In this document: piece after piece, positions 29,723-41,045 of the stretch
Layout of the letters: every line of letters starts with the position of its first letter
How positions within the stretch are numbered: the stretch's first letter is position 1
From: Marchantia polymorpha subsp. ruderalis
Lineage: Eukaryota > Streptophyta > Marchantiopsida > Marchantiales > Marchantiaceae
Direction of reading: 5' to 3'
DNA length: 64,000 bases
Assembly (NCBI GenBank): GCA_037833965.1
Contig: AP031357.1
Span: 9,444,001 to 9,508,000, forward strand
The notes under the pieces: generated by a model
Databases searched by the model: none
What the model was told of the DNA's origin: nothing
Seen by the model: the letters and a program-made list of their open reading frames with translations, nothing else
Program-made: the position numbers and the translations under genes

Positions 29723-31028
29723 ATGACCTTCGACCGGGCGGCGGAGAACGTCCCATTCTTGAATTCGCGATTCCAATCTCTAGTGCGCGCTGCGCGCATC
29801 CATCTGCTGGCTGCGGAACATTCTCGATGTCGTCGCACAGGAGATTTCTTGTTGATTGAGGGAGAAGTGAGTGCGCGTGATTTGGAATTGAGGGCGATTA
29901 GAGTTTGCCGAGAGAGAAAGAAACCCGGGCGGTGCGGAAATAGAATGAGTGGGCGAGCGAACCCCAGGAACGCAATGACGAGACCGAGCAGATTGCGGAT
30001 GGTGCCACTTCGCCTACCGCAGAACGGGCTGCGCGCTTTTGAGGAGCGCTTAATAGCAAGAAAGCTCGATTTCTTGCTATGGGGATGGAATTACATCTGT
30101 GCGAATATGGTGCGCGAGTGGCTAGAGCCACAGGGACCACCCTCGCGCGGATTGCGTCCGCATGTTGACCGGTGGACAGTCCAAGATTGGGCGCAGGCGT
30201 TGGGAAGATGTGCTGGCATGCCAGGGCATCTCCTTTTCGACAGTGAGAGCATCAAGGTGACCAAGCAAGAAGAGGCGCAATTTGTGGAGCTGTTCAAGAC
30301 CGGGAGGTCTACCAAGAATGGGTACAGGACCCGTGATTACAAGGATCGATTTCGCCGGACTTTGTCCGCGGCGCTGATGCAATTACTGCAGCCGCACCGC
30401 GCCTGCTACATCACATTGTGGCAGGTCTCTTTTGTGGAGTGCGTCATCGAGGGAACTCCAATTCACTGGGCGAGCATCCTGCACAGGGTGATGCGACAGC
30501 ACGCGTTTGAGGAGAAGGGGGGAACTCTAAACCATCTTTCTCCTTTCCTCATCAATTTTTATCGACAGCGGAATTGTTTGACAGCGGCGGAGCTTGAACA
30601 TTTTCCGCCATTGTCCATCGACCATCCCGGGAAGTATGTGCGGGAGAACGAGGTCGACACTGACGCAGAGGAGTCACCGACTTCTACCCCATCAAGACGG
30701 AGGGACGAAGGGAGACACACTCCTGCAGCACGAGTGCCGCGGAAGCGGCGATGGAGGGAAGAGTCTGAAGAGGAGCAGCATCAAGAACCCTCTGCTCCCA
30801 TTCGACCGCGGCCGCTGTGCGAGCCATACAGCCGGCCGAAGCAGAAGGCACGCAGACTGGTGTTACCAGCCGACAGTGCGGACACGGCGACAATTGCGAC
30901 GGAGATAGGAAGTGCGTCGCCAGAGAGGCAGGAGGAAGCGCGGACGACCGCAGGAGCAACGGGCCACGCTGCAACCTCGACGGGAGAGAGGCCGCCTACG
31001 GGCCAAGGGCCTCCGGAGTTACCACGTG
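29723..31028 (+). pseudogene. A2 LTR ORF, N-terminal part (interrupted by solo LTR)
   Basis: It starts MTFDRAAENVPFLN. Residues about 80-310 form a compact conserved region (LDFLLWGWNYICANMVREWL, DWAQALGRCAG, DYKDRFRRTL, IHWASILHRVMRQHA, GGTLNHLSPFLINFYR). It resembles, from memory, the plant 'putative transposon protein' domains found in Gypsy-associated ORFs; a profile search is needed. A Pro/Arg/Ser-rich linker follows. The gene is cut after codon PR at 31028 by an A1 solo LTR and continues in frame at 34190. Confidence 0.75.
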
Positions 31029-34000
31029 TGTAATAACCCACTAAAGGCTAAAACTGCAATATAGTGGTAGAAAGGTCGATCCCACAGGGACAGAGGAACA
31101 CACAGGGTACAAAGTGTCACGTTTTAACAGACTATTGAGGAGTTTGAATTCTCAGGCAACTGTCACTCCCAGAAATACTGCAAGTGTCCACTCGGAGCGC
31201 ACTCGGAGGTCGCACAGTGCAGCGTAACACACACACACACACCTGAAACTACAGAAACACAACCCAGAGATCCGTTAGGACCTCTACTTCAAGATTTCAG
31301 GGGGAAAGTCTCTCGCGAGCACACTCGGCAAAGCTGCGGGCAGTGACTTCCAACTCCGGCTTTTACAACACTTCCACTAGCTTGCTGCTAGTGTAGGAAA
31401 CCCGGTTTGGACTGCCTACTTCGGATCGAAGTCACTCATACGCGGTGAACAACACTCTCAACTCACGAAACGCGCAGAGAACACAGGTCCGCACTGAAGG
31501 ACTCACTGTGAAACATTCCAGTAACACAACAACAGTCTATTGAAGAGTTTGAATTCTCAGGCACTTGTCATTCCCAGAAATACTACAGGGGTTACCCTCA
31601 AGGCACCTGCTGCAGCGTAACCTGAATTTACAACCAAGGCTTACACGAAGTAACAAAACTTCACTTTGGCATTCAGGGGAAAAATCCCAAAGGAGTACAA
31701 TCAGAAAGAAACACTCGAAGGTGTAGGGGCGAAACTGTTCAAGTATCTAACTAGTCACTGGCTCTGAGCATCGGCAGTCACCCGCAGGTGCAGATCCGAA
31801 CTACTCAAGTCTCTAACCAATGTACTAGCTCTGAACATTCGGCCGAAGGCCTTCAGCTACAAAATGCGGAACGCTAAGTTGTAACTCCTCCTGCGTGGTG
31901 ACAGAACTCAAGGACACAAACACGCAAAGGAAATGGGTTCCTGATCTATACTTCTGATGGGAAAGAACCCCAGGCAAAACGCCTGGAACTATTTTATACC
32001 TTCTAAGTCCTAACTAACACTACACTGCACTGCCATGGTGCGAGCCGCAACAGATCCTACACCTGAGGAGTCGGCGGCTGCCTTCCCCTCTAACTTACAA
32101 CCTAAATCTAACCCTAACCCTAAATCTGAATCCTAAGCCTACTGTACAGAGCCGCCAGTGCCTTCCCACCCAAGATCTGAGGCTGAAAATTTGCAAGCAG
32201 GCCTGGCCGGTCGAGATCAACAGCCCCACAAAATTTCAGATCCATCCGACCGTCCATCGCAAAGATATGGGCCCCGCAAGATCTCTGAACCTAGGCCAAA
32301 ATTCCTTCTCCAAAATCCGAGGACTGTGGGTCCCACGCGTCCTACACGCAAGCCGCCTACTCGCAGGCCGCCACTGCCACACCTGAACATTCTACATTCA
32401 TGACCACCCGATCCTCGCCGGAGGAAATCTCCTTCCGCGCACCGCCGAATGCGTCCAACCGCCAAAGACGCACTTCCACACCTTGTCAATCTCTAACAGT
32501 CACCCCGACGCCCATAACTCACGGATCCCTGCTTCGTTTGCAACGTTCTTGCGCTCGTTGGAACGAGCGTGTTGTGCTCTTTCCAACGAGCCCCCAACCA
32601 AGTCAAACGGATAAGAATTGAGAAAGTTATCATTGTTTTACTCTTCCGCCGAAGGCCTGCAACCGTCGAAGGCGTCCGTCCGCGCATCGGACAAAAGTCG
32701 ATCTCCCTACCTCCGAAGGCGGAATTCCCGGAAGCGTAACCCCGAAGGCGAACATCTAGGGCCGAAGGAGAACGTCTACGTATCTTCCGATAGTCGTAAC
32801 TCCCTAAATTCCCATCCGTCCCAGGCGTTCTTGGGCTCGTTGGAACGAGCGTCGCGAGCTCTTTCCAACGAGACCCTAACCACCGCAAACCATTAATAAT
32901 TGAAAACACTATGTCAATTTTACCCTTCCGCCGAAGGCCTGCCTGTGCACAGGCCGCCTACTTGCAACCCGCCTGTGCACAGGCCGTCCGCCTGTGCACA
33001 GACGTCCGCGGCGTAAGCCGCCTCTCTAAGTGTTAACGCCGAAGGCCCCTCTAAATGTTAGCACCGAAGGCCCTCCATATCAGAAACTTCCGCCGCTTCT
33101 AACTCGGTGATGCCTCATCCGTTTCAAGAGATCTTGGTCTCGTTGGAACCAGCTCGTCGAGTTCTTTCCAACGAGACCCGAATCAAGTCAAACCGCTAAG
33201 AGTTGAGAAAGTAATGTCGGTTTTACTCTTCCGCCGAAGGCGTTCGCCTATCCACAGTCCGTCCGCGGCGATGACCTGGCTGTCTGCGGCGCTGAGCTGT
33301 CCGTCCGCTGCGCTGACTTGTCCGTCCGCGGCGTTGTCCTGGCCGTCCGCGGCACTGACCTAGCCGTCCGCGGCGATGACCTGGCGCAGAAGGCGCCGTA
33401 CACTTTCTACCTCACAAGGCGCATTTCTAGGGCCCAAGGCGGACTTCCCGCCGACGCCGAAGCGCCTGTGCACAGGCGAACGCCTGTGCGCAGGCGAACT
33501 TCCTTTGTCCGCACATAGGACAAAATTTTCTTCGCCTGTGCGCAGGCGGAAAGCTGAGTATCTTGCGACCTTCATAACTCCCGGAATTCTCCTCCATTCG
33601 TGGCGTTCTTGGGCTCGTTAGAATCAGCGCGTCGAGCTCTTTCCAACGAGACCCTAACCAAGTCGAGGCGTTGCGCATTGAGAAAGTTATGAGGGTTTCA
33701 CTCTTCCGCCGAATGCACTCTCCCGTATCGCCGAAGGCGTTGACCCGAAGGCGTCTACCGCCCAAGGCGCATCTTCCGGCGGTTCTTCCGCCGAAGGCGT
33801 ACCGCCAAAGTCGCTCTACCGCCGAAGGCCCCCCATCAGTAACTTCCGACACTCATAACTCAGTGACCTCTCATCCGTTTCACAAGTTCTTGGTCTCGTT
33901 AGAACAAGCGTCGCGAGCTCTTTGCAACAAGATCCGAAGCACTTCAAGGCGTTACGAATTGAGAAAGTTATGAGTGATCAACCGCCGAAGGTGCTCGAAG

Positions 34001-34184
34001 CTGATCCTGCAGCATGAACCGCCCGTTCCGTCCCAAGCGTCCCACTGTGGCCTAAGCCCAAAACCCCTTGACTGTCCTCGATCCTCTGGTTTTGCGTACC
34101 GATTACTATTTACAGCTGCTGCCGCGGTACTTACTATTCAAAAATGTTTTAGTTCCGACAAAAAACAAAAAGTGGGTTACCACA
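31029..34184 (-). mobile_element. A1-type solo LTR (minus) nested in the A2 LTR ORF
   Basis: 3156 bp, beginning (minus) TGTGGTAACCCAC at 34184 and ending TTATTACA at 31029. Flanks are ACGTG (31024-31028) and ATGTG (34185-34189), a 5-bp target duplication with one mismatch. No internal region is present, so it is a solo LTR. It holds five dyad modules, TATA and hairpin at 31970-31998, a telo-box-like motif near 32110 and several CGCCTGTGCACAGGCG-like palindromes. It has no long ORF of its own. Confidence 0.88.
32511..33976 (-). repeat. Five dyad-symmetric modules in A1 solo LTR
   Basis: Modules lie at about 32511-32632, 32794-32912, 33096-33217, 33571-33693 and 33850-33976, the largest set in any LTR here. 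The one at 33096-33217 keeps a perfect TCTCGTTGGAA/TTCCAACGAGA inner stem in part; others have drifted by one or two bases. Confidence 0.8.
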
Positions 34185-34189
34185 ATGTG

Positions 34190-36039
34190 CGATGCGGACA
34201 GATGTTCCGTTTGCGCACAGACGAGCCTCCGCGGACGGACGAGCCTCCGCGGACCGGCGAACACAAGTGGACGTGGATCTACGCTTACGCGTGGGAAGGA
34301 GCAGTCCGCCTGTGCACAGGCGCTCACCTGTGCACAGGTCGCTTGTGCACAGGTCGCCTGTGCACAGGACGCCTCCACACGTGCCGCCTGTGCACAGGCA
34401 AGAATCACCCCCGTTCCAACGTAGGAAGGGGAAGGAGCCGGCGGAAGAACCGCCTACGAGACACCGGCCCTCGGGGCCAGACCCTTCGGCGCACCACGCG
34501 CCGCAATTTCCGCCTTCGGTGCCAGGGCCTTCGAGCCGAGGACATACGAGCAGAGAGCGTGCGGAGGCCGCACCATCGGCGGGAAGTCCGCCGATAGATG
34601 CGCCTTCGGCGGTAGGGCCTATAGGCCAAGGAACATCGGGCGTGCGGCCCCCGGCCATGTCGCCTTCGGCGATAGATGTCCGCGGCGCTACGCCTGCGGC
34701 GGACAAGGCGCCGGCAAATGCGCCTGCGCACGGGCCGGGCACAGCCCCCACGGACCGATCAAGGGAGCAGCAGCGGACGATGGAGCGGAGTGACTGTCCG
34801 CGGGATGAAATTTCGATGCGCGATGCGCAATCAAACCCCGCGCAGCCACCTTCCGCTCGATCGCCTTCGGCGGCGGACGACGGCGGCAGAGAGGATGCGG
34901 TAGACAATCAACAAGCGAGCGACGGGGATGCCGCACGGGTACATTCGCCTTCCGCCTTAGACATTTTGGCGACGAGCAGCGAGGCTGCAGCCGTGCCTTC
35001 GCAGACAGCACACGTCGACGACGTGCAGCCCCACTCGGGGCAGTCGCCGACGCAATCAATGGCGACTGAAATTCTCCACTCGGATGATGACGACGGAGGC
35101 TCCACGGAAGAAATGTCAGGAGCAGAAGACACCGAGGAGGAGGAGGAGGAAATTGTTGGAGCGCCGGCGGCGGCGCTCTCTGAGCAGGTGATTCCGTTGC
35201 TGCGGTACTTGGATCGCAAGGTCGATAAATACGCCGACCCACTCCAGCCGGGATCTTACATCGAGTTAGTGCGCAGGCGGACTCGCACTAAAGTCCACAC
35301 CAGCAAGCTATTAGCTAGAGTGGACCAGGAGTTGAAGGAATTGAAGGAGAAGCATGCGTGCTTGTGGGGTCAGTACAAGCTTAATCAGAAATTCTACAAG
35401 CACTCCGAGAAGATGAAGGATGAGAAACTGGACGAGCTCACCAAGGAGCAGGTGAAGGTCAAGGAAGCACTCATTTCTGAGCAGGCCCAGAATCGGATTT
35501 TGTCAGAAGAGCTCGTGCGACAGACGCGGTTGTTGGAACAATGTCAGCTCGCACGGCAGGCGGATGAAGAGTTAATCCGCAGGTTAAAGTCAGAGTGTGG
35601 CGAATTGAGAGCGCAACGTGCTGAAGCCGAATCGCAATTAGTGATAATTGAAGAGGATCGCAGGAAGGAGGCGGATCGCACGAAGGTGGAGACGGCGAGG
35701 CGAGTCGCCCACTGTCTCAAGGGCTACGCCCACTGGGAAGTGAAGGCGCAGGAGAAACTCACACTGCGTGAGTTTGAATTGCGCGCAGCCGGGTTGTTGT
35801 CAGGCGACAGTAGGAGTCGACGGAAGGTAGCAAAGAAGCTCGATGCCTTTCTGTCGAAGGCACAGGATACCATGTCCGCCCTCGAAGGGGAGGTGTCCGC
35901 GGCGTTGCAGCGGTTGGGACTGCGCAGTCGAGCGGAAGATTGGCAGGGTAGGGAGTTAGTGCGCGGCAGTCGGCCGCGCAGGAGACGTAGTACAGGTTCC
36001 GCGGAGTGTAGTGTAGCGTGGTTCCGTGCAGGCGTGTAG
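34190..36039 (+). pseudogene. A2 LTR ORF, C-terminal part
   Basis: It continues the protein interrupted at 31028; the ATG at 34192 is an internal Met. It begins with a Pro/Arg/His-rich region where the DNA palindrome CGCCTGTGCACAGGCG is read as PVHRR or PVHRS units. A long low-complexity linker follows, then an acidic stretch (HSDDDDGGSTEEM, EDTEEEEEE), the conserved LSEQVIPLLRYLDRK, then about 200 residues of strongly heptad-like, charged helix (from SKLLARVDQELKEL through LRAQRAEAESQL) and the end SAECSVAWFRAGV. With the first part it would be one protein of about 1050 codons; function unknown. Confidence 0.75.
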
Positions 36040-36075
36040 CGTAGTGCAGTGTAGTGCTAGTTAGGACTTAGAAGG

Positions 36076-36104
36076 TATAAAATAGTTCCAGGCGTTTTGC
36101 CTGG
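36076..36104 (+). promoter_or_regulatory. A2 LTR TATA box and hairpin
   Basis: TATAAAA at 36076-36082 and CCAGGC-GTTTT-GCCTGG at 36088-36104, identical in layout to 11906-11934. The TATA box lies just after the ORF stop, which places the ORF in U3. Confidence 0.65.
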
Positions 36105-37009
36105 GGTTCTTTCCCATCAGAAGTGCAGATCAGGAACCCATTTCCTTTGCGTGTTTGTGTCCTTGAGTTCTGTCACCACGCACGAGGAGTTACAACTTAG
36201 CGTTCCGCATTTTGTAGCTGAAGGTCTTCGGCCGAATGTTCAGAGCTAGTACATTGGTTAGAGACTTGAGTAGTTCGGATCTGCACCTGCGGGTGACTGC
36301 CGATGCTCAGAGCCAGTGACTAGTTAGATACTTGAACAGTTTCGCCCCTACACCTTCGAGTGTTTCTTTCTGATTGTACTCCTTTGGGATTTTTCCCCTG
36401 AATGCCAAAGTGAAGTTTTGCTACTTCGTGGAAGCCTTGGTTGTAAATTCAGGTTACGCTGCAGCAGGTGCCTTGAGGGTAACCCCTGTAGTATTTCTGG
36501 GAATGACAAGTGCCTGAGAATTCAAACTCTTCAATAGACTGTTGTTGTGTTACTGGAATGTTTCACAGTGAGTCCTTCAGTGTGGACCTGTGTTCTCTGC
36601 GCGTTTTGTGAGTTGAGAGTGTTGTTCACCGCGTCTGAGTGACTTCGATCCGAAGTAGGTAGTCCAAACCGGGTTTCCTACACTAGCAGCAAGCTAGTGG
36701 AAGTGTTGTAAAAGCCGGAGTTGGAAGTCACTGCCCGCAGCTTTGCCGAGTGTGCTCGTGAGAGACTTTCCCCCTGAAATCTTGAGTAGAGGTCCTAACG
36801 GATCTCTGGGTTGTGTTTCTGTAGTTTCAGGTGTGTGTGTGTGTGTGTTACGCTGCACTGTGCGACCTCCGAGTGCGCTCCGAGTGGACACTTGCAGTAT
36901 TTCTGGGAGTGACAGTCGCCTGAGAATTCAAACTCCTCAATAGTCTGTTAAATGTGACACTTTGTACCCTGTGTGTTCCTCTGTCCCTGTGGGTTCGACC
37001 TTTCTACCA

Positions 37010-39838
37010 CTATATTGCAGTTTTAGCCTTTAGTGGGTTATTACACTCCACCTTCGTGCGATCCGCCTCCTTCCTGCGATCCTCTTCAATTATCACTAAT
37101 TGCGATTCGGCTTCAGCACGTTGCGCTCTCAATTCGCCACACTCTGACTGTAACCTGCGGATTAACTCTTCATCCGCCTGCCGTGCGAGCTGACATTGTT
37201 CCAACAACCGCGTCTGTCGCACGAGCTCCTCTGACAAAATCCGATTCTGGGCCTGCTCAGAAATGAGTGCTTCCTTGACCTTCACCTGCTCCTTGGTGAG
37301 CTCGTCCAGTTTCTCATCCTTCATCTTCTCGGAGTGCTTGTAGAATTTCTGATTAAGTTTGTACTGACCCCACAAGCATGCATGCTTCTCCTTCAATTCC
37401 CTCAACTCCTGGTCCACTCTAGCTAATAGCTTGCTGGTGTGGACTTTAGTGCGAGTCCGCCTGCGCACTAACTCGATGTAAGATCCCGGCTGGAGTGGGT
37501 CGGCGTATTTATCGACCTTGCGATCCAAGTACCTCAGCAACGGAATCACCTGCTCAGAGAGCGCCGCCGCCGGCGCTCCAACAATTTCCTCCTCCTCCTC
37601 CTCGGTGTCTTCTGCTCCTGACATTTCTTCCGTGGAGCCCCCGTCGTCATCATCCGAGTGGAGAATTTCAGTCGCCATTGATTGCGTCGGCGACTGCCCC
37701 GAGTGGGGTTGCACGTCATCGACGTGTGCTGCCTGCGAAGGCACGGCTGCAGCCTCGCTGCTCGTCGCCAAAATGTCTAAGGCGGAAGGCGAATGTACCC
37801 GTGCGGCATCCCCGTCACTCGCTTGTTGGTTGTCTACCGCATCCTCTCTGCCGCCGTCGCCCGCCGCCGAAGGCGATCGAGCGGAAGGTGGCTGCGCGGG
37901 GTTTGATTGCGCATCGCGCATCGAAATTTCATCCCGCGGACAGTCACTCCGCTCCATCGTCTGTTGCTGCTCCCTTGATCGGTCCGTGGGGGCTGTGCCC
38001 GGCCCGTGCGCAGGCGCATTTGCCGGCGCCTTGTCCGCCGCAGGCGTAGCGCCGCGGACATCCATCGCCGAAGGCGACATGGCCGGGGGCCGCTCGCCCG
38101 ATGTTCCTTGGCCTATAGGCCCTACCGCCGAAGGCGCATCTGTCGGCGGACTTCCCGCCGATGGTGCGGTCTCCGCACGCTCCCTGCTCGTATCTCCTCT
38201 GCTCGAAGGCCCTGGCGCCGAAGGCGCAAATTGCGGCGCGTGGTGCGCCGGAGGGTCTGGCCCCGAGGGCCGGTGTCTCGTAGGCGGTTCTTCCGCCGGC
38301 TCCTTCCCCTTCCTACGTTGGAACGGGGGTGATTCTTGCCTGTGCACAGGCGGCACGTGTGGAGGTGTCCTGTGCACAGGCGACCTGTGCACAGGTGAGC
38401 GCCTGTGCACAGGCGGACTGCTCCTTCCCACGCGTAAGCGTAGATCCACGTCCACTTGTGATCGCCTGTCCGCGGAGGCTCGTCTGTCCGCGGAAACTCG
38501 TCTGTGCGCAAACGGAACATCTGTCCGCATCGCACGTGGTAACTCCGGAGGCCCTTGGCCCGTAGGCGGCCTCTCTCCCGTCGAGGTTGCAGCGTGGCCC
38601 GTTGCTCCTGCGGTCGTCCGCGCTTCCTCATGCTTCTCTGGCAACGCACTTCCTATCTCCGTCGCAATCGTCGCCGTGTCCGCACTTTCGGCTGGTAACA
38701 CCAGTCTGCGTGCCTTCTGCTTCGGCCGGCTGTATGGCTCGCACAGCGGCCGCGATCGAATGGGAGCAGAGGGTTCTTGATGCTGCTCCTCTTCAGACCC
38801 TTCCCTCCATCGCCGCTTCCGCGGCACTCGTGCTGCGGGAGTGTGTCTCCCTTCGTCCCTCCGTCTTGATGGGGTAGAAGTCGGTGACTCCTCTGCATCA
38901 GTGTCGACCTCATTCTCCCGCACATACTTCCCGGGATGGTCGATGGACAATGGCGGAAAATGTTCAAGCTCCGCCGCTGTCAAACAATTCCGCTGTCGAT
39001 AAAAATTGATGAGGAAAGGAGAAAGATGGTTTAGAGTTCCCCCCTTCTCCTCAAACGCGTGCTGTCGCATCACCCTGTGCAGGATGCTCGCCCAGTGAAT
39101 TGGAGTTCCCTCGATGACGCACTCCACAAAAGAGACCTGCCACAATGTGATGTAGCAGGCGCGGTGCGGCTGCAGTAATTGCATCAGCGCCGCGGACAAA
39201 GTCCGGCGAAATCGATCCTTGTAATCACGGGTCCTGTACCCATTCTTGGTAGACCTCCCGGTCTTGAACAGCTCCACAAATTGCGCCTCTTCCTGCTTGG
39301 TCACCTTGATGCTCTCACTGTCGAAAAGGAGATGCCTTGGCATGCCAGCACATCTTCCCAACGCCTGCGCCCAATCTTGGACTGTCCACCGGTCAACATG
39401 CGGACGCAATTCGCGCGAGGGTGGTCCCTGTGGCTCTAGCCACTCGCGCACCATATTCGCACAGATGTAGTTCCATCCCCATAGCAAGAAATCGAGCTTT
39501 CTTGCTATTAAGCGCTCCTCGAAAGCGCGTAGCCCGTTCTGTGGTAGGCGAAGTGGCACCATCCGCAATCGGCTCGGTCTCGTCATCGCGTTCCTGGGGT
39601 TCGTTCGCCCGCTCATTCTACTTCCGCACCGCCCGAGCTTCTTTCTCTCTCGGCAAACTCTAATCGCCCTCAATTCCAAATCACGCGCATTCACTTCTCC
39701 CTCAATCAACAAGAAATCTCCTGTGCGGCGACGTCGAGAACGTTCAGCAGCCAGCAGATGGATGCGCGCAGCGCGCACAAGAGATTGGAATCGCGAATTC
39801 AAGAATGGGACGTTCTCCGCCGCCCGGTCGAAGGTCAT
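37010..39838 (-). CDS. A2 LTR-encoded protein, longest uninterrupted copy (942 codons, C-terminus lost)
   Basis: It starts MTFDRAAENVPFLN. Layout: N-terminal region with the conserved plant-transposon-like domain (about residues 80-310: DFLLWGWNYICANMVREWL, WTVQDWAQALGRCAG, GTPIHWASILHRVMRQHAF), a linker of over 350 residues rich in Pro/Arg/Ser/Ala including PVHRR units, an acidic run (EDTEEEEEEIVG), LSEQVIPLLRYLDRK, and a coiled coil with QRAEAESQLVIIEED. Homology ends at 37046; the last codons (CNNPLKAKTAI) come from the adjoining LTR, so the natural C-terminus seen at 36039 (SAECSVAWFRAGV) is missing. I do not know the function; a capsid-like or DNA-binding structural role are both guesses. 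Three copies in the window keep most of the frame. Confidence 0.7.
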   Translation of the reverse strand: MTFDRAAENVPFLNSRFQSLVRAARIHLLAAERSRRRRTGDFLLIEGEVNARDLELRAIRVCRERKKLGRCGSRMSGRTNPRNAMTRPSRLRMVPLRLPQNGLRAFEERLIARKLDFLLWGWNYICANMVREWLEPQGPPSRELRPHVDRWTVQDWAQALGRCAGMPRHLLFDSESIKVTKQEEAQFVELFKTGRSTKNGYRTRDYKDRFRRTLSAALMQLLQPHRACYITLWQVSFVECVIEGTPIHWASILHRVMRQHAFEEKGGTLNHLSPFLINFYRQRNCLTAAELEHFPPLSIDHPGKYVRENEVDTDAEESPTSTPSRRRDEGRHTPAARVPRKRRWREGSEEEQHQEPSAPIRSRPLCEPYSRPKQKARRLVLPAESADTATIATEIGSALPEKHEEARTTAGATGHAATSTGERPPTGQGPPELPRAMRTDVPFAHRRVSADRRASADRRSQVDVDLRLRVGRSSPPVHRRSPVHRSPVHRTPPHVPPVHRQESPPFQRRKGKEPAEEPPTRHRPSGPDPPAHHAPQFAPSAPGPSSRGDTSRERAETAPSAGSPPTDAPSAVGPIGQGTSGERPPAMSPSAMDVRGATPAADKAPANAPAHGPGTAPTDRSREQQQTMERSDCPRDEISMRDAQSNPAQPPSARSPSAAGDGGREDAVDNQQASDGDAARVHSPSALDILATSSEAAAVPSQAAHVDDVQPHSGQSPTQSMATEILHSDDDDGGSTEEMSGAEDTEEEEEEIVGAPAAALSEQVIPLLRYLDRKVDKYADPLQPGSYIELVRRRTRTKVHTSKLLARVDQELRELKEKHACLWGQYKLNQKFYKHSEKMKDEKLDELTKEQVKVKEALISEQAQNRILSEELVRQTRLLEQCQLARQADEELIRRLQSECGELRAQRAEAESQLVIIEEDRRKEADRTKVECNNPLKAKTAI

Positions 39839-41045
39839 GGTCGGCTCCTGCTCGTGAAGAACGTCTCACTTGATGGCCGCGCCGGCTGTACGCTGGAACG
39901 GTCTTCACTCTCACGCTCGAATTGGCGGATTTGAACTCCGCGAGCGTGTTACCCTGCGGACATGGGGGCGTAGCGCCGAAGGCGAGTTTTCCGCCTTGCG
40001 CGGTACACTTGTTCGTACCGCCCCTCGGCCAATCCCCCTCTGCCTTGACGCGTGTGTCCGTATGTCGGACAAAAGTTCAACTCCTGCCTGTGCGCAGGCA
40101 GACTCTTCTGCGGATTCTCCGCCGGCGCGGAACTTGAACATCCTCCTGTGCACAGGCGTTCGCCTGTGCGCAGGCGAATTCCGTGCGCGGCGCTGCGCTG
40201 GCGCGGAAGGCGTTGACCGTGGTCAGCCGTCTCCGTCCAGTCTGTTCGTTCCTTGTCTCTTCGTCGGCGCTTCCGCCGCCGCAACTCCGTCCGTCCAAGA
40301 GCGCATCCACCCGTCCCGTCCGCATGGTCCGTACCGATTTGATTACTCTGGCGGCTCTTCCGCCGTACGCGGCGCTGCGCTGGCGCGGAAGGCGCCGTAC
40401 ACTTTCTACCTCACAAGGCGCATTTCTAGGGCCCAAGGCGGATTTTCCGCCGACGCCGAAGTGCCTGTGCACAGGCGAGCGCCTGTGCGTAGGCTGACTT
40501 CGCGCCTCTCCTAACCCTACTTCGCCTGTGCACAGGCGAACGCCTTCGCCCGCGCATAGGACAAAACTTGATTCCCCCTTCCGCTACGGCGGAATTCGCG
40601 CCGGTGGCGAACTCTTTCCGCCGTAGGCGACCGCCTCCGTTTCTTCCGATAATGATAACTCCCTAAGTCCTCATCCGTTCCAAGCGTTCTTGGACTCGTT
40701 GGAATCAGTGCGTCGAGCTCTTTCCAACGGGACCCTAACTTGGTCAAGGCGCCCGAGGGTTGACCTAATTATGGAGGGTTTCCCTACAGCCGCGGACGCA
40801 ACCTCCGAAGGCGGGTTTTGCGCCTTGCGTCGTAGGGGTCCTAACTGCGGAGCTCGCAGGGAGGGTGGTGTCTGTCCTTACTGCTGCACCCCAAATCCCA
40901 GATTCTACAAGATCCCTCGAGAATCCCCGCGATCTTCCGGATTCACTCTGTTTTGATGTACCGAAGGCTATTCACAATGTTGCCAGGGTACAGTTTTCCA
41001 AAAATGTTTTAATTTCCTCAAAATTGCCAAAAGTGGGGTACCACA
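37046..41045 (-). mobile_element. A2-type LTR (minus), 3' end missing
   Basis: It begins (minus) TGTGGTACCCCAC at 41045, next to the C2 pol fragment (right flank GCGGG), with one dyad module (about 40646-40770), palindromes and the U3 ORF. It breaks at 37046 inside the coiled-coil region of the ORF, where the plus-strand A2 LTR ends. CTCCA at 37046-37050 is probably the right target copy of that plus-strand element. The rest of this LTR (last ORF codons, TATA, R/U5) is not in the window. Confidence 0.8.
40646..40770 (-). repeat. Dyad-symmetric module, single copy in A2 LTR
   Basis: Same degenerate type as at 2355-2479, located about 0.3 kb from the LTR start in both A2 minus copies. Confidence 0.75.

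Larger units (their letters stand above)
28479..37045 (+). repeat. A2-type 3' LTR carrying a long ORF, split by an A1 solo LTR
   Basis: It starts TGTGGTACCCCAC after the polypurine tract and ends TTATTACA at 37045. Without the 3156-bp insertion and its duplicated target it is about 5.4 kb, very long for an LTR. Order: one dyad module (28749-28871), palindrome-rich U3, the ORF (from 29723 to 36039), a TATA box 37 bp after the ORF stop (36076), and R/U5 of nearly 1 kb. The right flank is CTCCA, which does not match the CTTGC left of the 5' LTR at 10445. The 5' LTR is also a different type (A1), so the element looks recombinant. Confidence 0.75.

Noticed and set aside
37518..38780. 420-codon plus-strand ORF
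   Set aside because: Antisense to the A2 LTR ORF; low-complexity Ser/Ala/Gly-rich shadow. The minus strand has the conserved domain and the coiled coil.
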